Source: Anaerolineales bacterium UBA3082
Lineage (GTDB): Bacteria > Chloroflexota > Anaerolineae > UBA7937
Length of the DNA stretch: 24,176 bases
Reading direction: 5' to 3'
NCBI GenBank assembly: GCA_002366595.1
Contig: DFBK01000044.1
Coordinates: 1-24,176, forward strand
A program made the position numbers and the translations under genes. Positions 23,178 to 24,176 of this stretch are shown one piece after another; the first letter of the stretch is position 1; each line of letters opens with the position of its first letter. The notes under the pieces were generated by a model. The model saw only the letters and a list, made by a program, of their open reading frames with translations. It was not told the origin of the DNA and searched no databases.

Positions 23178-24167
23178 TCACTCTTGGGGGCTGGAGGTAT
23201 CGTAGGCCTCTCGCCCCAGGCTCTTCAAGCCGAAGCCCTCCTTGCTAAAGAGGAGGTAACCCCAGAGTATGGGCAAGAGACGCACCGCTCGCACCAGGAT
23301 GACGAAGGCTAAAGCCTGGCCGCTATCCACAGAGAGGATAGCCAGAGAACCAATGCCAAAGAACTCCAAGGTCCCCATCCCCCCAGGTGTGAGGATGAAA
23401 GCCCCCAGGGCGATAAGCACCATAGGGAGGGTATAGGCTTGGGGGGGCAAGGTGATGCGGGCTCCCAACCCGACGAAATAGAAACTGATCACTAGAAGGG
23501 CCCACATGGGGAATCCCAAAAGAAAAGCCACCGCGGCCTCCCCTCGCCGTTCTAGGGCCCTCAGTCCGTCAATGAAGGAGTTAAAGAGCCTGGCCATACC
23601 CTGGGCCCAAAGGGGGGAGAGGCGGTCCAAGAGAGAGGTTAAGAGGTCAACGGTTTTCCGATTCCGATAGAGAAGAAGGGCCACTATGGCTAGGCCGAAA
23701 GCCAATATGAGAGTGGCCACTAAACCTACCTTGCCCACCCAAGAAGGCAAGGGTATCAGCCAGAGGAGGAGTAGGAGAGAGAAGCAAAGCACCGAGACAT
23801 CCATTATCTTCTCCACCACTATGGTGCCTAATATGGCGCTCTTGCTCAGATCCTCCCTCTCTCCCAAGACCAAGGCCCGCAAAAGTTCCCCGGAGTTAGC
23901 GATAAGTACCTGATTCCCAAAGTAACCCACTAAGACGGCGGAGAAGATCGCCTCTCGGCTCGCCCTTCCAGTGGAACCCAAAAGATAACTCCAACGCACC
24001 GACTTGAGAGTCAGGAAGAACATCAAGAAGAGAGCGGCTGGCACCAGATAACCGTAACTGGCCGACTTGAGGGTGGCCACCGTGGCTCGGAGGTCTACCT
24101 TGGCCAAGACCAAGAGGAGAAGGACGAGGCCCACACCCACCCCTAAGAGAAGTCGCCTTCTCTTCAA
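23178..24167 (-). CDS. Flippase-like membrane protein (lysylphosphatidylglycerol synthase TM region/UPF0104 family)
   Basis: A 329-residue protein with about eight hydrophobic segments, beginning LLLGVGVGLVLLLLVLAKVD. Family marks are NQVLIANSGELLRALVLGER with IVVEKIMDVS after it, and FILTPGGMGTLEFFGIG near the C-terminus (the PGGxGxxE motif). Members share the membrane region of MprF and AglD and are thought to move or modify lipid-linked sugars or phospholipids. The ATG at 24167 opens with MKRRRLL; the window ends 9 nt beyond, so upstream context is not visible. Proximity to polyprenol-phosphate and rhamnose glycosyltransferases suggests a lipid-linked sugar role. Confidence 0.86.
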   Translation of the reverse strand: MKRRRLLLGVGVGLVLLLLVLAKVDLRATVATLKSASYGYLVPAALFLMFFLTLKSVRWSYLLGSTGRASREAIFSAVLVGYFGNQVLIANSGELLRALVLGEREDLSKSAILGTIVVEKIMDVSVLCFSLLLLLWLIPLPSWVGKVGLVATLILAFGLAIVALLLYRNRKTVDLLTSLLDRLSPLWAQGMARLFNSFIDGLRALERRGEAAVAFLLGFPMWALLVISFYFVGLGARITLPPQAYTLPMVLIALGAFILTPGGMGTLEFFGIGSLAILSVDSGQALAFVILVRAVRLLPILWGYLLFSKEGFGLKSLGREAYDTSSPQE

Positions 24168-24176
24168 CCGATACCT

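Overview
The window looks like a piece of an anaerobic Chloroflexota-type genome. This is an inference, mainly from lipoprotein and Tat leaders followed by a Glu/Val-rich spacer (PTPEVVKETVEVPVEVTKIV) and from the housekeeping gene types; no rRNA is present to confirm it. Standard genes flank a remarkable selenoprotein island.

Left flank (1-3697): the end of a cobalamin adenosyltransferase gene and a decayed methylmalonyl-CoA mutase gene on the minus strand, then a promoter-driven glutamine synthetase gene coupled to a BioB-like radical SAM gene.

Island (about 3350-18010): two related operons sit on either side of a six-gene cluster. Operon 1 encodes a Tat-exported lipoprotein with an in-frame UGA in a UGSC motif, a lipoprotein rhodanese with a second in-frame UGA (CxU), a MauE/DoxX-like membrane protein, and an intact tRNA-Sec (anticodon UCA). 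Operon 2 has the matching UGA protein (UGGC), a Cys-only rhodanese (CxC), a third UGA lipoprotein (UGHC) and a MauE-like protein, and ends in a tRNA-Sec copy broken by three insertions of 21-23 nt. Each of the four UGA codons has a stem-loop whose apical loop, containing GU, begins about 20-24 nt downstream, as expected for a bacterial SECIS. Reading through UGA gives proteins of 655, 202, 643 and 210 residues. Standard stop-codon gene calling would split or truncate all four.

Between the operons lie six genes in the order MoxR ATPase, DUF58, membrane protein, vWA, TPR, vWA. This matches the order mxaR-S-A-C-K-L of methylotroph methanol dehydrogenase maturation clusters, but there is no methanol dehydrogenase gene here. 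My working hypothesis is an extracytoplasmic selenoprotein redox or metal system, in which the exported UGSC proteins are matured or supported by Mxa-type chaperones, a Cys/Sec rhodanese and a MauE-type membrane partner.

The two operons share nearly identical outer flanks: the 3' end of the radical SAM gene, promoter, structured leader and signal peptide on the left, and the last MauE codons plus tRNA-Sec on the right. Their interiors are strongly diverged. Short GGATCC-centred palindromic repeats are scattered through the island, inside coding sequence and inside the second tRNA copy.

Right flank (18025-24176): a terminator-like hairpin, a GC-rich inverted-repeat patch, a minus-strand glycosylation set (RmlD and two family 2 glycosyltransferases), a divergent ClC chloride channel gene with CBS and TrkA-C domains, a bidirectional terminator, and a minus-strand lipid flippase-like membrane protein.
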